Part shown: piece by piece, positions 45,862-54,702 of the stretch
Position numbering within the stretch: position 1 is the first letter of the stretch
How the letters are laid out: each line of letters opens with the position of its first letter
Assembly: GCF_030034735.1 (NCBI RefSeq)
Contig: NZ_CP125370.1
Coordinates: forward strand, 4,030,001 to 4,094,000
Direction of reading: 5' to 3'
DNA from: Paenibacillus sp. RC334
GTDB lineage: Bacteria; Bacillota; Bacilli; Paenibacillales; Paenibacillaceae
DNA: 64,000 bases
The notes under the pieces: generated by a model
Told to the model about the DNA's origin: nothing
The model's database searches: none
Seen by the model: the letters and a program-made list of their open reading frames with translations, nothing else
Made by a program: the position numbers and the translations under genes

Positions 45862-45909
45862 AAAAAAGCTTATTTTAACTTGAACCATAAGTTAGAAATG
45901 AGCTTTTTT
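45862..45909 (+). terminator. Terminator of toxin-immunity operon 2
   Basis: AAAAAAGCT/AGCTTTTTT outer stem with inner AACTT/AAGTT, ending in a T run. It is equivalent to 13260 but diverged in the inner stem with pairing kept. Confidence 0.82.
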
Positions 45910-45935
45910 CCACACTCAAAAATAATAACTTGCTA

Positions 45936-45983
45936 TCCCTCCCCATCAGAGTTAACATACACACACTCAAACAACGGGAGGGA
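45936..45983 (+). promoter_or_regulatory. Conserved hairpin hiding a ribosome site, copy 2
   Basis: TCCCTCCC (45936-45943) is complementary to the ribosome site GGGAGGGA (45976-45983), with the same loop length as at 13376. The next gene starts at 45993. Confidence 0.6.
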
Positions 45984-45992
45984 AAATGTACT

Positions 45993-46280
45993 ATGTCAAA
46001 TTGGCCAGATTGGTTTAAAGAAGCATTACGCCAGCGTTTTTATCAATTAGAACTTGTCAGTGAACAACAGGCTTCATGTTTATCTGAGGACAAAAATCTA
46101 TTCACTCAAATGGATCAATTCAAAATGAATCAAAACGAGGATATCCAACATCTGCTATCTGAATGGGAAGAAGCCATAAGCTATCAGCTAAGTCAAGACA
46201 AACAATCCATCTATATGGAAGGAGTAAAAGACGGGATTCGATTGATTCTTCCCGTCATACAACCCACAGTTACTCGTTAG
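45993..46280 (+). CDS. Small helical protein, DUF6809-like, copy 2
   Basis: A 95-aa homologue of the 13433 gene with about a dozen substitutions, mainly in the middle (for example SCLSEDKNLF). The C-terminal IYMEGVKDGIRLILPV is unchanged. Same ribosome site, leader hairpin and convergent arrangement with the recombinase, 29 bases away. Function unknown. Confidence 0.6.
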   Translation: MSNWPDWFKEALRQRFYQLELVSEQQASCLSEDKNLFTQMDQFKMNQNEDIQHLLSEWEEAISYQLSQDKQSIYMEGVKDGIRLILPVIQPTVTR

Positions 46281-46309
46281 CCTATTTATCGTTTCAGCCT
46301 ATGGTTTCT

Positions 46310-47932
46310 CTAGTCCAATATTTCATCTATGTCCATTCCACTTTTCAAGGTAAAAACAAAATGCGCTGGTGAGAGAATGGTTATCTTCTCCACCAACGCA
46401 TTAAATAGGTTATCATCAAATTGTTCCAGTACATCTTCCCGTAAGTTTAGTACTTGGATAATTTCATCGACACGTTCCTTGAGTTGTGCCTTTTGCTCAT
46501 GCTCCTGCTCCAGTGTCAGCTTCTGTTGTCGTAGCTCGTTTAGTTCACTGGAAAGCCTGTTTGTTTCTTCATCATATACGGCCTCATCAATCTGATTCCT
46601 CAGCTTGAGATTCACTAATTCCTTCAGGTCGGATTTCAATTGTTGCATCTGACCTTCGATGTCCAATAGCGGTTCTTGCCCTACTTTGCTGGAAAGCACC
46701 GATTCAATATTCCCTTTCAACGTCTTCATGAATCCTTTCTTATTCTCATACATCCGGTTGAACAATCGTACAAACGCGGAATGTAAAACAGGTTCATCGA
46801 CCGACTTGGCATCACAGGCTGCTTTACCTTCATTGACATACGTTTTGCATTGCCATACCACTTTTTTGGATGGATTATTGCTGTTCCAGGTGCGGCGTTT
46901 AAAAATGGCCCCGCAGCATCCACAATATACTTTACTGCTTAGTGCATATTTACTGGAGTATCTTTTACTCTCCCCCATCACGCTCCCTTTCAGCTTGGCC
47001 CTCCGTTCCTTTTCCTTTTGCACCGCTTCAAATAGTTCCTTGGATACAATCGGTTCATGGTTGTCCTCAATTAAATATTGCTGCTCCTGTCCTTTATTCC
47101 TGATTCGTTTATGGGTTAGAAAATCTACCGTTACCGTCTTTTGCTGAAGCAAAGCTCCGTAATATTTCTCATTGGTCAGAATTAAGGTAATGGAGGAATC
47201 CCACCAAGTATCGCCATCCGTGACTGTTTTAATGTGATCTCGCATCAAACCTCTGGCTATCGCCTGATAGCTTTTGCCATCCAAATACTCCTCGTATATT
47301 CTGCGTACAATCTCTGCTTCTGGCTCATTAATCACCAATTCACCATGTTCATCCTTATCATAGCCAAGGAAGCGAGTGGTGTTGCAGAAGACTTTGCCAT
47401 TTTGAAAGCCACGTAATATTCCCCATCGGCTATTCTCAGAAATGTTTCGACTCTCGTCTTGAGCAAGAGAACTCAGGATGGTCAGCAATACTTCGCCTGT
47501 GGTATCCAGTGTATTAATGTTCTCTCGTTCAAAAAATACGGCAACTCCGAGACTTTTGAGTTCCCGTACATATTTCAATAAATCCAGTGTATTCCTGGCA
47601 AATCTCGAAATCGACTTGACCAGTATCAGATCCAGTTTACCATTTCGGGCATCCTGTATCATCCGATTAAAGTGCGTTCTATTTTTGGTGTTGGTTCCGG
47701 TGATACCTTCATCTGCATAAATATCAGCCATTTCCCATTCCAAGTTGTTTTGAATGTGTTGAGTATAGTGATTCACCTGATTGGTATAGCTCTCCTTTTG
47801 CTCCTCGGAATCGGTACTGACCCGGCAATAGGCAGCGACTTTCTTCTTTTGAATAGATTGAATTCCCTCTACGATGTCCAACGTTTTCACGGGAACGATC
47901 ACGACTTTTTTTGCAATTGCGGCTTGTGCCAT
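46310..47932 (-). CDS. Large serine recombinase, copy 2
   Basis: A 540-aa homologue of the 13734 gene, with catalytic serine in AYCRVSTDSEEQ, zinc ribbon VYCGCCG and C-terminal coiled coil. Differences cluster in the coiled coil and the last residues (SGMDIDEILD versus SGLSIDEIIG). Start ATG 47932 behind AAGGGAG. Two near-identical integrases side by side could recombine the same att sites and so excise either or both elements. Confidence 0.92.
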   Translation of the reverse strand: MAQAAIAKKVVIVPVKTLDIVEGIQSIQKKKVAAYCRVSTDSEEQKESYTNQVNHYTQHIQNNLEWEMADIYADEGITGTNTKNRTHFNRMIQDARNGKLDLILVKSISRFARNTLDLLKYVRELKSLGVAVFFERENINTLDTTGEVLLTILSSLAQDESRNISENSRWGILRGFQNGKVFCNTTRFLGYDKDEHGELVINEPEAEIVRRIYEEYLDGKSYQAIARGLMRDHIKTVTDGDTWWDSSITLILTNEKYYGALLQQKTVTVDFLTHKRIRNKGQEQQYLIEDNHEPIVSKELFEAVQKEKERRAKLKGSVMGESKRYSSKYALSSKVYCGCCGAIFKRRTWNSNNPSKKVVWQCKTYVNEGKAACDAKSVDEPVLHSAFVRLFNRMYENKKGFMKTLKGNIESVLSSKVGQEPLLDIEGQMQQLKSDLKELVNLKLRNQIDEAVYDEETNRLSSELNELRQQKLTLEQEHEQKAQLKERVDEIIQVLNLREDVLEQFDDNLFNALVEKITILSPAHFVFTLKSGMDIDEILD

Positions 47933-48022
47933 AGATATTTCTCCCTTCAATATCTTCTTTATACGGTCACATGGTATAATGCTTGCGCTACATCATCAAG
48001 TCCATTTCTGCCCATGTTATAG

Positions 48023-48148
48023 CTACTTGAAAGTTTTTTTATTCAGCTCATCAATCGCGATAAACTCTTCTTCTGTTATCAACTGTTGTGATCTTAATTG
48101 CTTCAATAGACTCAGACTGAGCAAGTAATCAATGGATTTCCGTTGCAT
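48023..48148 (-). CDS. Short SHOCT-like protein, truncated form
   Basis: A 41-aa version of the 15391 gene, ending LNKKTFK. One base is missing after the A tract compared with copy 1, so the frame closes 19 codons early. ATG 48148 follows AAAGGAG. The SHOCT core is complete, so the protein may still work. Confidence 0.5.
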   Translation of the reverse strand: MQRKSIDYLLSLSLLKQLRSQQLITEEEFIAIDELNKKTFK

Positions 48149-48211
48149 ATGTATGTGGCTCCTTTGAAATGAAAATGGCTGCCCTCTAAGGCAAGCCGAT
48201 AGATATAATGC

Positions 48212-49363
48212 TTAGAATAAATTCTTAAGGCTAATGGTCTTTTCTATAGTCATGCTAGGATCGCTTACTAAGGTGGCTGTCAATGTTAAAGCTTTGTTGA
48301 TCGTTCCACTACTGCTTCCTGCCTTTATGGTTACGCTATTTCCTGTACTCGCTGTCATGCTTCCCATGGTAGGAGTTGAATCATCTTGATTCCGTAAGCT
48401 CCACTCTACAGACTGATCAAACACTTCTGTTCCATGATCATAGATATGGCTGACGTATGAGGAGCTTTGGCCTGTTTTGAGCATAGGATTACCGGTAATG
48501 GCTATCGAATAGATATGCGTTCCCGTTTCGACGACTCTCATTTCAATGGTACTTCGTGCTGTTGGGTGATACGTTAATTTTACAGTGATACTTGCTTGTC
48601 CCAAAACGATACCCATAACCTGACCTTGCTGGTCTACGCTAATTACACTCGGATCACTGGATGTATAGGTAATCGCCGGATGGGCTATCTCATTTCCATT
48701 ATCCGTAGCGCTCACATTTAACTGTATTGTTTCATTGAGCAGCACATGGGCTATCGTTCCGTGATTGATATGTAAAGCATATGTATGAGCAGTCTCATAT
48801 TTCCATCTGTCCGCAATATTATTTTCCACGTCATCATAAGCTGTATTTATGCTATCCAATGTGCAGCTTAACTGGATGCTGCCATTCATCGTACGATCCA
48901 TTCCAACTATTTTAAAAGGTTGATGGGTGATGTAGAATCGTTGGTTCAATGCGATGTTTCGCGTGTCTGCATTGTCTTGTAGACTAACCAGAATGTTGCC
49001 CTCTGGCATGGAGATAACTTTACCTGTTTCCGTTGAAAACGTTCTGGCTTCTACCACAGAATCAAACCATTTCACCTGTCCATTCCAGTTTAAAGCCAAC
49101 CATTGATTACATTTTCGCATCCTGCCTCGACAAGACTTTTCATTTTGATCCACCTGACTGGTAATTAAATATCGTTCATAGCGATAGTCTACGATATCTC
49201 CTGTATGTAAGGGTGTCGCTGCCCGAATGATTTTTTCATCGGTCATTTGAATGGTATTTGTCGCATCCCGGATCAGAGCAAGCTGTCTTACACCGTTGAT
49301 ATGTACAAGCTCACCTTTTTCTCGAAGAAAGAAATCCATCATCGGCTCTAAGCTCCTTGTCAC
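48212..49363 (-). CDS. Ig-like (BIg2) phage head/tail protein
   Basis: The intact 383-aa form of the gene broken at 15637-16793. Residues ~1-140 are a beta-rich domain starting at MTRSLEPMMDFFLREKGELV. Residues ~200-290 form a BIg2 immunoglobulin-like domain (ITYTSSDPSVISVDQQGQVM is its signature strand). Such domains decorate phage heads or tails and may bind cell-surface sugar. Its place after the connector genes suggests a head-completion or decoration role. It overlaps the 49360 gene by four bases. Confidence 0.78.
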   Translation of the reverse strand: MTRSLEPMMDFFLREKGELVHINGVRQLALIRDATNTIQMTDEKIIRAATPLHTGDIVDYRYERYLITSQVDQNEKSCRGRMRKCNQWLALNWNGQVKWFDSVVEARTFSTETGKVISMPEGNILVSLQDNADTRNIALNQRFYITHQPFKIVGMDRTMNGSIQLSCTLDSINTAYDDVENNIADRWKYETAHTYALHINHGTIAHVLLNETIQLNVSATDNGNEIAHPAITYTSSDPSVISVDQQGQVMGIVLGQASITVKLTYHPTARSTIEMRVVETGTHIYSIAITGNPMLKTGQSSSYVSHIYDHGTEVFDQSVEWSLRNQDDSTPTMGSMTASTGNSVTIKAGSSSGTINKALTLTATLVSDPSMTIEKTISLKNLF

Positions 49364-49650
49364 TCCTCCACCTCCAAACCAGAATCTGGCTTGCAGCGAT
49401 ACAGGTACAACTCCACATAATCATTCCATTCCTTCATATCCAAAATAATAAAGACATCCTTAGCAAATTGGACATAGCCGTTTAATTGCAATAAAGATTC
49501 CAGTGGACAGAAAGCTCGATATATTGTCTCCAAGGTGTAACTATCTTCAAATGAAAAGCTTTTGCGATAAGGTTGTACATCTGCCATCACTGACAGAACA
49601 GGTTTGAAATGAGTAGCATCTAAAATTTCCAGCTTCGTATCGTAGAACAT
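49360..49650 (-). CDS. Phage head-tail joining protein, putative, copy 2
   Basis: A 96-aa homologue of the 16790 gene. It begins MFYDTKLEILDATHFKPVLS and has one more residue near position 12. It overlaps both neighbours by 1-4 bases. Role assigned from gene order only. Confidence 0.5.
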   Translation of the reverse strand: MFYDTKLEILDATHFKPVLSVMADVQPYRKSFSFEDSYTLETIYRAFCPLESLLQLNGYVQFAKDVFIILDMKEWNDYVELYLYRCKPDSGLEVEE

Positions 49651-49961
49651 TAATCTGTTCCGACCTTGATTTTAGGCAGAGGAAGAGTAAGTCGAATACT
49701 TGCCGGAATGCCTATTTCATAGGTAGCTGAGCGTTCACCTTCCTGCTTAGTTATAAGTCCAACCGAATCCCTATTTTTATAGAGATACACAGCATAATCG
49801 ACCATAACATGATCGTATTCCACAGGGAGTGTTGCCACATTACAATAGCCTAGAATATTACCCTTGGCTTTGTTTAAGTAATGAATCAAGATATCGTCTT
49901 TAGATATATCTGTTGGCTCCATACTTAATAATCGTTTCATCAAATCCATTTGCTCACTCAT
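49650..49961 (-). CDS. gp6-like head-tail connector protein, copy 2
   Basis: A 103-aa homologue of the 17077 gene. It keeps ILIHYLNKAKGNILGYCN and YAVYLYKNRDSVGLITKQEG. Connector ring under the portal by family. One-base overlap with the following gene. Confidence 0.72.
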   Translation of the reverse strand: MSEQMDLMKRLLSMEPTDISKDDILIHYLNKAKGNILGYCNVATLPVEYDHVMVDYAVYLYKNRDSVGLITKQEGERSATYEIGIPASIRLTLPLPKIKVGTD

Positions 49962-50172
49962 GTACTGTCTCCTGTTCCTCCTTTACCTGTGCCTTCTCGG
50001 TACGCTTCATATTCTTGACAGTTTGAACTTTCGTTTGGGGTAAATCTTGCTCAGTCTCATCTGGTTTAGGCTCATCCACTTGCTCATAATGATCATTAAC
50101 CTGTAAACGCAGCAACAGCTCCTGATCCGTGACTTCCCATGTGCAGCCTGTTTCTTGATTCAAAAACCACAT
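49954..50172 (-). CDS. Small phage protein with acidic linker, copy 2
   Basis: A 72-aa homologue of the 17381 gene from ATG 50172. The first 20 residues are conserved and the acidic linker is diverged. Function unknown. Confidence 0.55.
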   Translation of the reverse strand: MWFLNQETGCTWEVTDQELLLRLQVNDHYEQVDEPKPDETEQDLPQTKVQTVKNMKRTEKAQVKEEQETVHE

Positions 50173-50183
50173 CTTATCACCCT

Positions 50184-50219
50184 CAAAAAAATAAAATAGG
50201 GCATCCAAAACGGACACCC
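50184..50219 (-). terminator. Partial terminator after capsid gene, copy 2
   Basis: GGGTGTCC/GGATGCCC hairpin (two wobble pairs) with ATTTTATTTTTTT on the minus strand. It is one base pair longer than at 17613, keeping the structure. Confidence 0.6.
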
Positions 50220-50269
50220 CGAACGTGTTTCTTCTATTATAATGTGTTCTCATAATCATACAATTTCAA

Positions 50270-51100
50270 TTAGGACTTATTGGCTGTAAGTACAGCGAGA
50301 GCTTCTGGCTTGATACACTTGGCTCCAAACACTTGCAACCCTTTCACTGCATCTGAAAATTGTTTCTCTGGTCTGAATGCTTCTACCGAATCTACTTGTC
50401 CCGCAAACGAAATGGCACTTTTATGACCTGCGATGATTTTATACTTGGCTCCTCCTGTATTTGGCACATTGTTGGATTTATAAACGGTCATACCATCAAT
50501 ATCTCCCACATAGCCTGTGCGAATAATATTTGGGTCTTTCGTGAAACGAGCATCTTTCAGCAGCAAGCCATAATACCATGCAGGAACCACCACAAACCGT
50601 TCGCTTTCCGGTACATTGTTTTCGTCCAGCAGCACGCCAAGATCAATCAGCATATCATAGGCTGTATCTTTCGTTGGAATTACAGGCGTTGTATCATTGC
50701 CCATCGTATTCTCAGCTTTGACCTCTGTGTAAAATCCAGCAAGATACTGATCCACTACATTGGCCAGTCCATACGAGGCTTCCACGATTCCACCATCGAG
50801 TAGATTTACATTCGCTTGAGCAGCATCTACATCATCCACTTGAAAATTGAAATATTTGGCCTGATCAATCACCAATGTTTTTTGTGTAGCATCCAGTTCC
50901 TGTGGATTACCGATTCCTGCCACCTTATCATAATTGCCAATGCTTACTGCCCCAATCGAATTAATTTTTACCGTTGAGCCTTGCCCTTGAATCTCACCTT
51001 CATAATCGGTGTTGACCACGCTCCCATACACCAAATTCTTTTTCAGGCTTTCATTTAAACGTGCGCTCCAAATTGTTGGAATAAAATTCTGTACTGTCAT
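50270..51100 (-). CDS. Major capsid protein, copy 2
   Basis: A 276-aa homologue of the 17696 gene, differing at about a dozen positions. It carries the same ERFVVVPAWYYGLLL and VDDVDAAQANVNLLDGG segments. Having two nearly identical capsid genes in one window means both could build mixed shells. Start ATG 51100. Confidence 0.87.
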   Translation of the reverse strand: MTVQNFIPTIWSARLNESLKKNLVYGSVVNTDYEGEIQGQGSTVKINSIGAVSIGNYDKVAGIGNPQELDATQKTLVIDQAKYFNFQVDDVDAAQANVNLLDGGIVEASYGLANVVDQYLAGFYTEVKAENTMGNDTTPVIPTKDTAYDMLIDLGVLLDENNVPESERFVVVPAWYYGLLLKDARFTKDPNIIRTGYVGDIDGMTVYKSNNVPNTGGAKYKIIAGHKSAISFAGQVDSVEAFRPEKQFSDAVKGLQVFGAKCIKPEALAVLTANKS

Positions 51101-51130
51101 ATCTTTTCACCTTGTCCTTTTCGTTTATTA

Positions 51131-51745
51131 TTATTTGTTTTGTAATGCTTGTTTGACTTGATCCCAATTCTGATTGATCTCGTTTGGCGACATGCCTTTA
51201 ATCGAATCCAATGTAAATGTGCTACCTGTTGAATTCGCAGGAGGTGTATAGCCATCCCCTTTAAGCCGTTGCTCGACTTGTTGTTGTGTTGCCAGTTGGA
51301 GTGATTGTTCCAACATAGCCAAATTCGCTGTCGTTGCGTCTTCATCTGCGCCAATAAAAAAATCCACTAACGGGAGTGGAAGTTTCTTTTCGGATGCTAT
51401 TTTAATCGCTTGGCTGGTTAACCGTTCACGCTGTTTCTCCAGCTTCATATTTTCGACTTCAGCACGTAGCTTTTCAACCTCGATATCTTTCTCATCCTTC
51501 GTCGGGAATCGCTTCTTGATTTCAGCATTCAGTAAATCCTCCAGATGATTGGCTTTCCACGTATCCAACGATTTAGCTGATCGTTTGTCTACCTTGCTAT
51601 CGAACCAACTTTTTGCTTGCTGATTGGATTGGATGTATTGCTCTATCCCTTGTACGCTATACGGATTCAAAGCCTCAAGATACGATTTCCATTCCTCAGT
51701 TGTTTGGTTTTCTTTAATGATCTGCTTCACTTGTTCTAAATTCAT
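51131..51745 (-). CDS. DUF4355 phage scaffold protein, copy 2
   Basis: A 204-aa homologue of the 18556 gene with the same coiled coil and KKLPLPLVDFFIGADED block. Most differences are in the N-terminal 90 residues. ATG 51745 follows a ribosome site in AAAGGAG. The structured repeats lie directly upstream. Confidence 0.84.
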   Translation of the reverse strand: MNLEQVKQIIKENQTTEEWKSYLEALNPYSVQGIEQYIQSNQQAKSWFDSKVDKRSAKSLDTWKANHLEDLLNAEIKKRFPTKDEKDIEVEKLRAEVENMKLEKQRERLTSQAIKIASEKKLPLPLVDFFIGADEDATTANLAMLEQSLQLATQQQVEQRLKGDGYTPPANSTGSTFTLDSIKGMSPNEINQNWDQVKQALQNK

Positions 51746-51840
51746 TTTCGTTAATCTCCTTTATTGCCCATTCGACTACGCAGAACCGAACACGCTTATA
51801 TATGTATGGAGCCTTTTAATGTCATGCTCAGGACAGTGTT

Positions 51841-51952
51841 GTTACGCTTTAGAAATCACAAAAACGAGGAAAAGGTACAACATACCCACTCCCCACTTTT
51901 AGGTATTTTTCAACCTTTGTTTATACGGCTTTTTGACAGCCTAAAGCGTTAC
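51841..51952 (-). ncRNA. 112-bp structured repeat, element B of copy 2
   Basis: Homologue of 19274-19386. One end reads GTTACGCTTTAG, a single mismatch in the closing repeat. GGCT/AGCC arms and AUAAACAAAGG are conserved. The inner stem and the GGTA/TACC cap are kept with changes in the loop. Confidence 0.52.
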
Positions 51953-52038
51953 AGCAAGCCTATTGTTTGCCTAAACTTCAGAAACGTATATGTATGCTGA
52001 AACTGTATCATATTGAATATCATGCTCAGTACAATGAT

Positions 52039-52151
52039 GTAACGCTTTAGAAAACGTAAAAGTGACGAAATGGTACAAGCATGCCAACTCCTCATTTTTG
52101 CCTATTTTTAACCCTTTGTTTATAGGGCTTTTCCCACCTCTAAAGCGTTAC
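52039..52151 (-). ncRNA. 113-bp structured repeat, element A of copy 2
   Basis: Homologue of 19473-19585 with perfect GTAACGCTTTAG / CTAAAGCGTTAC ends and exactly the same length. The zinc-finger gene's stop codon again lies inside the first stem strand. Changes to the cap (GGCATGCTTGTACC) are not compensated, so the cap may be less important than the outer stem. Confidence 0.52.
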
Positions 52152-52534
52152 ATCGAGCCGTCTTTTTGTCTGAATTTCCGAACACGTATCCTGATACTTT
52201 CTTTTCTCACCTTACCTCTGCATTTCTCACAATATTTCTGACGATTCGAATTTGCCAAAAATGTTCCTCCACAACGTGTACAGCTCACTCTCGATTTGGC
52301 TGTCTTAGGCTCAGTCTCTACATTACGTTCAGACTTATATTCTCGCTCCAACTTCTCATCCATTGGCAAAACTCCATTTTCAAAATATGTACAATGAAGC
52401 AGAGTATCATCTTGAGCGAAAAATACACATGGGCCATCTTGTAAACAGCAATAATTCGGGATGCCATGTTTCGTTCCGAGATAACATGCACAACTATTCT
52501 TCACTAGCCGCTTGATCCTATTTTTATTCTGCAT
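52148..52534 (-). CDS. Cysteine-rich zinc-finger phage protein, copy 2
   Basis: A 128-aa homologue of the 19582 gene, keeping all cysteine pairs (CACYLG, YCCLQDGPC, CTRCGGTF, YCEKC). Coupled to the portal gene by an 11-base overlap and an internal AAGGAGG. Unknown function. Confidence 0.65.
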   Translation of the reverse strand: MQNKNRIKRLVKNSCACYLGTKHGIPNYCCLQDGPCVFFAQDDTLLHCTYFENGVLPMDEKLEREYKSERNVETEPKTAKSRVSCTRCGGTFLANSNRQKYCEKCRGKVRKESIRIRVRKFRQKDGSM

Positions 52535-53831
52535 TTGATACCTCCTTATCCGTACCAACTAATCGTTGCTGCTCCGCATGAAACTTATTAAATTCCAGCT
52601 TCGGATTCTCCACAAATGGAAGCAACGTGAGCAACGTTTCCTGTGAGACCACTTCTTTCAGTTTCACAATCACATCTGCCATCCCAACCAAATCTGTTGG
52701 CAAGTTTCTTGTGAACTTTACGGCGATATCACGGTAATCATATTGAACGCCTTCTTTGATATGCAGGAACGTAAAGAAATTTCGTAGACGTTGCTTGATT
52801 GCCTTTTCCATCAACGCTTCACGCATCGCCACTCGATTCTCCAAATTCAGCAGTTTGTTTCTCAGCGCCAAGGAAGACGTATTGCTGGCCCAATTCTCAT
52901 TAAAATTAACCTGATCCATCATATCGAAAATTTTGCGTTCAATGTTATCCAACTCGTTCTTTACAAAAGAATCATTAATCTCCTTCGTAAGCCAGCTTAC
53001 CTTTCCCCCAGTCGGAACCTGAATAATGCCCATCTTCTTCATATTCAATAAGTCCTCAGCTTCCAGCTTAGCATTTTCAATCACGAGATAGGCGTTGCGA
53101 TGATCTGCAATTTCATTGACCAAATCGGAATTCAGTGCATTATAGGCATCAAATAAAGAAATCACATCATGGAAGCCACTTTTTCTCTCCGTATTAGCTG
53201 GACAGGAGATTAGCGGGACTCTCCCAAAGATGTGATTATGTTTGCCGATATATTTTAGTTCAGGTGATTGGTTCTGCCTACTCCGATTGTGTTTGTCGTC
53301 GTTGGCGATTGTATAGTGTAGAATTTCATGATCAGTATACACATCCAAATATACTTGCTTATCAAATCGTCTCGTGAATTTATGTAGTCCTAATAGTACA
53401 TTTCTTTCTGCCGTACCGTCCTCCAACACATAGGCATTCAAAGGGGATAGTACTGTGGCTGAAAACTGACCATCCGAGTCGATATAGTTCAATTCAAAAC
53501 TCTCACCAAAGATTTCGGATTGTTTCCGAAGCTGTAAATTATGCTCTTTGTCCCAATGACTCATATGTACGTCTATGTTATGTATGGCTTCATCCTGATC
53601 TGACTTGGACACATAGTTTACTGGCTTACCGAGCAGATAGCCCACTTCGTTATCTACAAACTTACGTGGAAAATTGAAAATGAGCTTTTGATTGCTTCGG
53701 CTCTCTTGCATGGCATAGTTCTTGAGAATAGCATGCTGACCATTGTAGTAATCTGTATATTTCTGTTTAGCTAATGCAGCCAATTGGAGTTCATTTAGGC
53801 ATTCTAATACGATTTGTTCCGTTATTTGCAA
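52524..53831 (-). CDS. Phage portal protein (SPP1 gp6-like), copy 2
   Basis: A 435-aa homologue of the 19958 gene from TTG 53831 with AAAGGAAG upstream. Conserved NFPRKFVDNEVGYLLGKPV and KSGFHDVISLFDAYN segments. Nearly all protein differences are conservative; many base changes are silent, showing selection on the protein in both copies. Confidence 0.88.
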   Translation of the reverse strand: MQITEQIVLECLNELQLAALAKQKYTDYYNGQHAILKNYAMQESRSNQKLIFNFPRKFVDNEVGYLLGKPVNYVSKSDQDEAIHNIDVHMSHWDKEHNLQLRKQSEIFGESFELNYIDSDGQFSATVLSPLNAYVLEDGTAERNVLLGLHKFTRRFDKQVYLDVYTDHEILHYTIANDDKHNRSRQNQSPELKYIGKHNHIFGRVPLISCPANTERKSGFHDVISLFDAYNALNSDLVNEIADHRNAYLVIENAKLEAEDLLNMKKMGIIQVPTGGKVSWLTKEINDSFVKNELDNIERKIFDMMDQVNFNENWASNTSSLALRNKLLNLENRVAMREALMEKAIKQRLRNFFTFLHIKEGVQYDYRDIAVKFTRNLPTDLVGMADVIVKLKEVVSQETLLTLLPFVENPKLEFNKFHAEQQRLVGTDKEVSNAE

Positions 53832-53874
53832 ATAGGTTCTTCCTTTCAAAATGGGCCATGTAATTGTTGCTTAA

Positions 53875-53908
53875 ATAAATAAAAGAACCACCTTTAATAA
53901 GGTAGTTC
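53875..53908 (-). terminator. Terminator between cargo gene and portal, copy 2
   Basis: GAACTACCTT/AGGTGGTTC hairpin with TTTTATTTATTT on the minus strand, equivalent to 21308. The inverted CTAACG sequence follows at about 53918-53936. Confidence 0.75.
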
Positions 53909-53963
53909 CTTGTTGAATTAACGTTTCCCGTTAGTTTAGTGAATCAAAGGAACCTCCTCCCTT

Positions 53964-54467
53964 CTAAACAGATAACCTTTCTAGGTACCGCGCTACAAGG
54001 GCCAGTCTCAATTTCACAGTGAGTGAGGCTATAAGGAGAGGCAAAACTGTTTCCCCATGAGTCACCCCCCTACCACTGAACCTTTTGATCGCTTCCTCGG
54101 TCACCGGCTTGAAGAGGTTAATGAGGTTGCCGTCGGGATCACGGAACAACACAGCACGGTTCCCCCACGGCATCGTGGTCGGTTCCTTTACCCACTCGTC
54201 GACAAACGGCTTCAAGCGCTCGTATTCGGCATCGACATCATGGACGAGGAACTCGAGTATGACAGTGCGATTGTCGGCCGCCACTGCGGAACCAATGCCG
54301 AACAGCGGCACAGTATGGGAGTGACCGATCGCCAGGGTGCACGATGGCACAACGAGTTCGGCAAAGGCTGCCGCGGGACGTTCCGCTGAAACACCCATGA
54401 CTCTCTCATAGAACTCAACAAGACGATCCACATCGTCGGTAATGATACGTACAGAAGCAAAATTCAT
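53964..54467 (-). CDS. Glyoxalase/VOC-fold cargo gene
   Basis: A 167-aa vicinal-oxygen-chelate protein of the glyoxalase/bleomycin-resistance/dioxygenase group. It starts MNFASVRIITDDVDRLVEFY and carries FRDPDGNLINLF with the late metal-ligand region. Family members detoxify or bind small molecules; substrate unknown. The family usually ends near KRFSGR, but here 33 more residues follow, perhaps a lost stop. It is visibly GC-richer than its neighbours, a sign of recent transfer, and fills the slot held by a different gene at 21428. ATG 54467 follows AGGAAGG. Confidence 0.8.
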   Translation of the reverse strand: MNFASVRIITDDVDRLVEFYERVMGVSAERPAAAFAELVVPSCTLAIGHSHTVPLFGIGSAVAADNRTVILEFLVHDVDAEYERLKPFVDEWVKEPTTMPWGNRAVLFRDPDGNLINLFKPVTEEAIKRFSGRGVTHGETVLPLLIASLTVKLRLALVARYLERLSV

Positions 54468-54565
54468 AAAATACCATCCTTCCTATAATAAATGATACAG
54501 TATCTTATCAGGGCAAGAACAAGCTATCCACCCCATTATGTTTACCTAATCGATAATAAACTAAC

Positions 54566-54591
54566 GCTACTGACAACGTTATGTCAGTAGC
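54566..54591. terminator. GCTACTGAC hairpin beside cargo slot
   Basis: Perfect 9-bp arms GCTACTGAC/GTCAGTAGC around 8 bases, followed on the plus strand by ATTTTAACATTTT. No plus-strand gene precedes it, so it may be a relic that travelled with the cargo gene. Not present in copy 1. Confidence 0.4.
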
Positions 54592-54650
54592 ATTTTAACA
54601 TTTTCGGGTATTCTCTCTGCTAAAGTTGATACCCGTTTATATATTCTGCC

Positions 54651-54663
54651 CGTTAGCTTAACG
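54651..54663. repeat. CGTTAGCTTAACG palindrome, copy 2
   Basis: Identical to 22050-22062 including its right flank; homology between the elements resumes here after the cargo gene. Confidence 0.45.
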
Positions 54664-54702
54664 AGATTGGATAAAATAAAGATTGAGTATCTAGAAGAAT
54701 CC

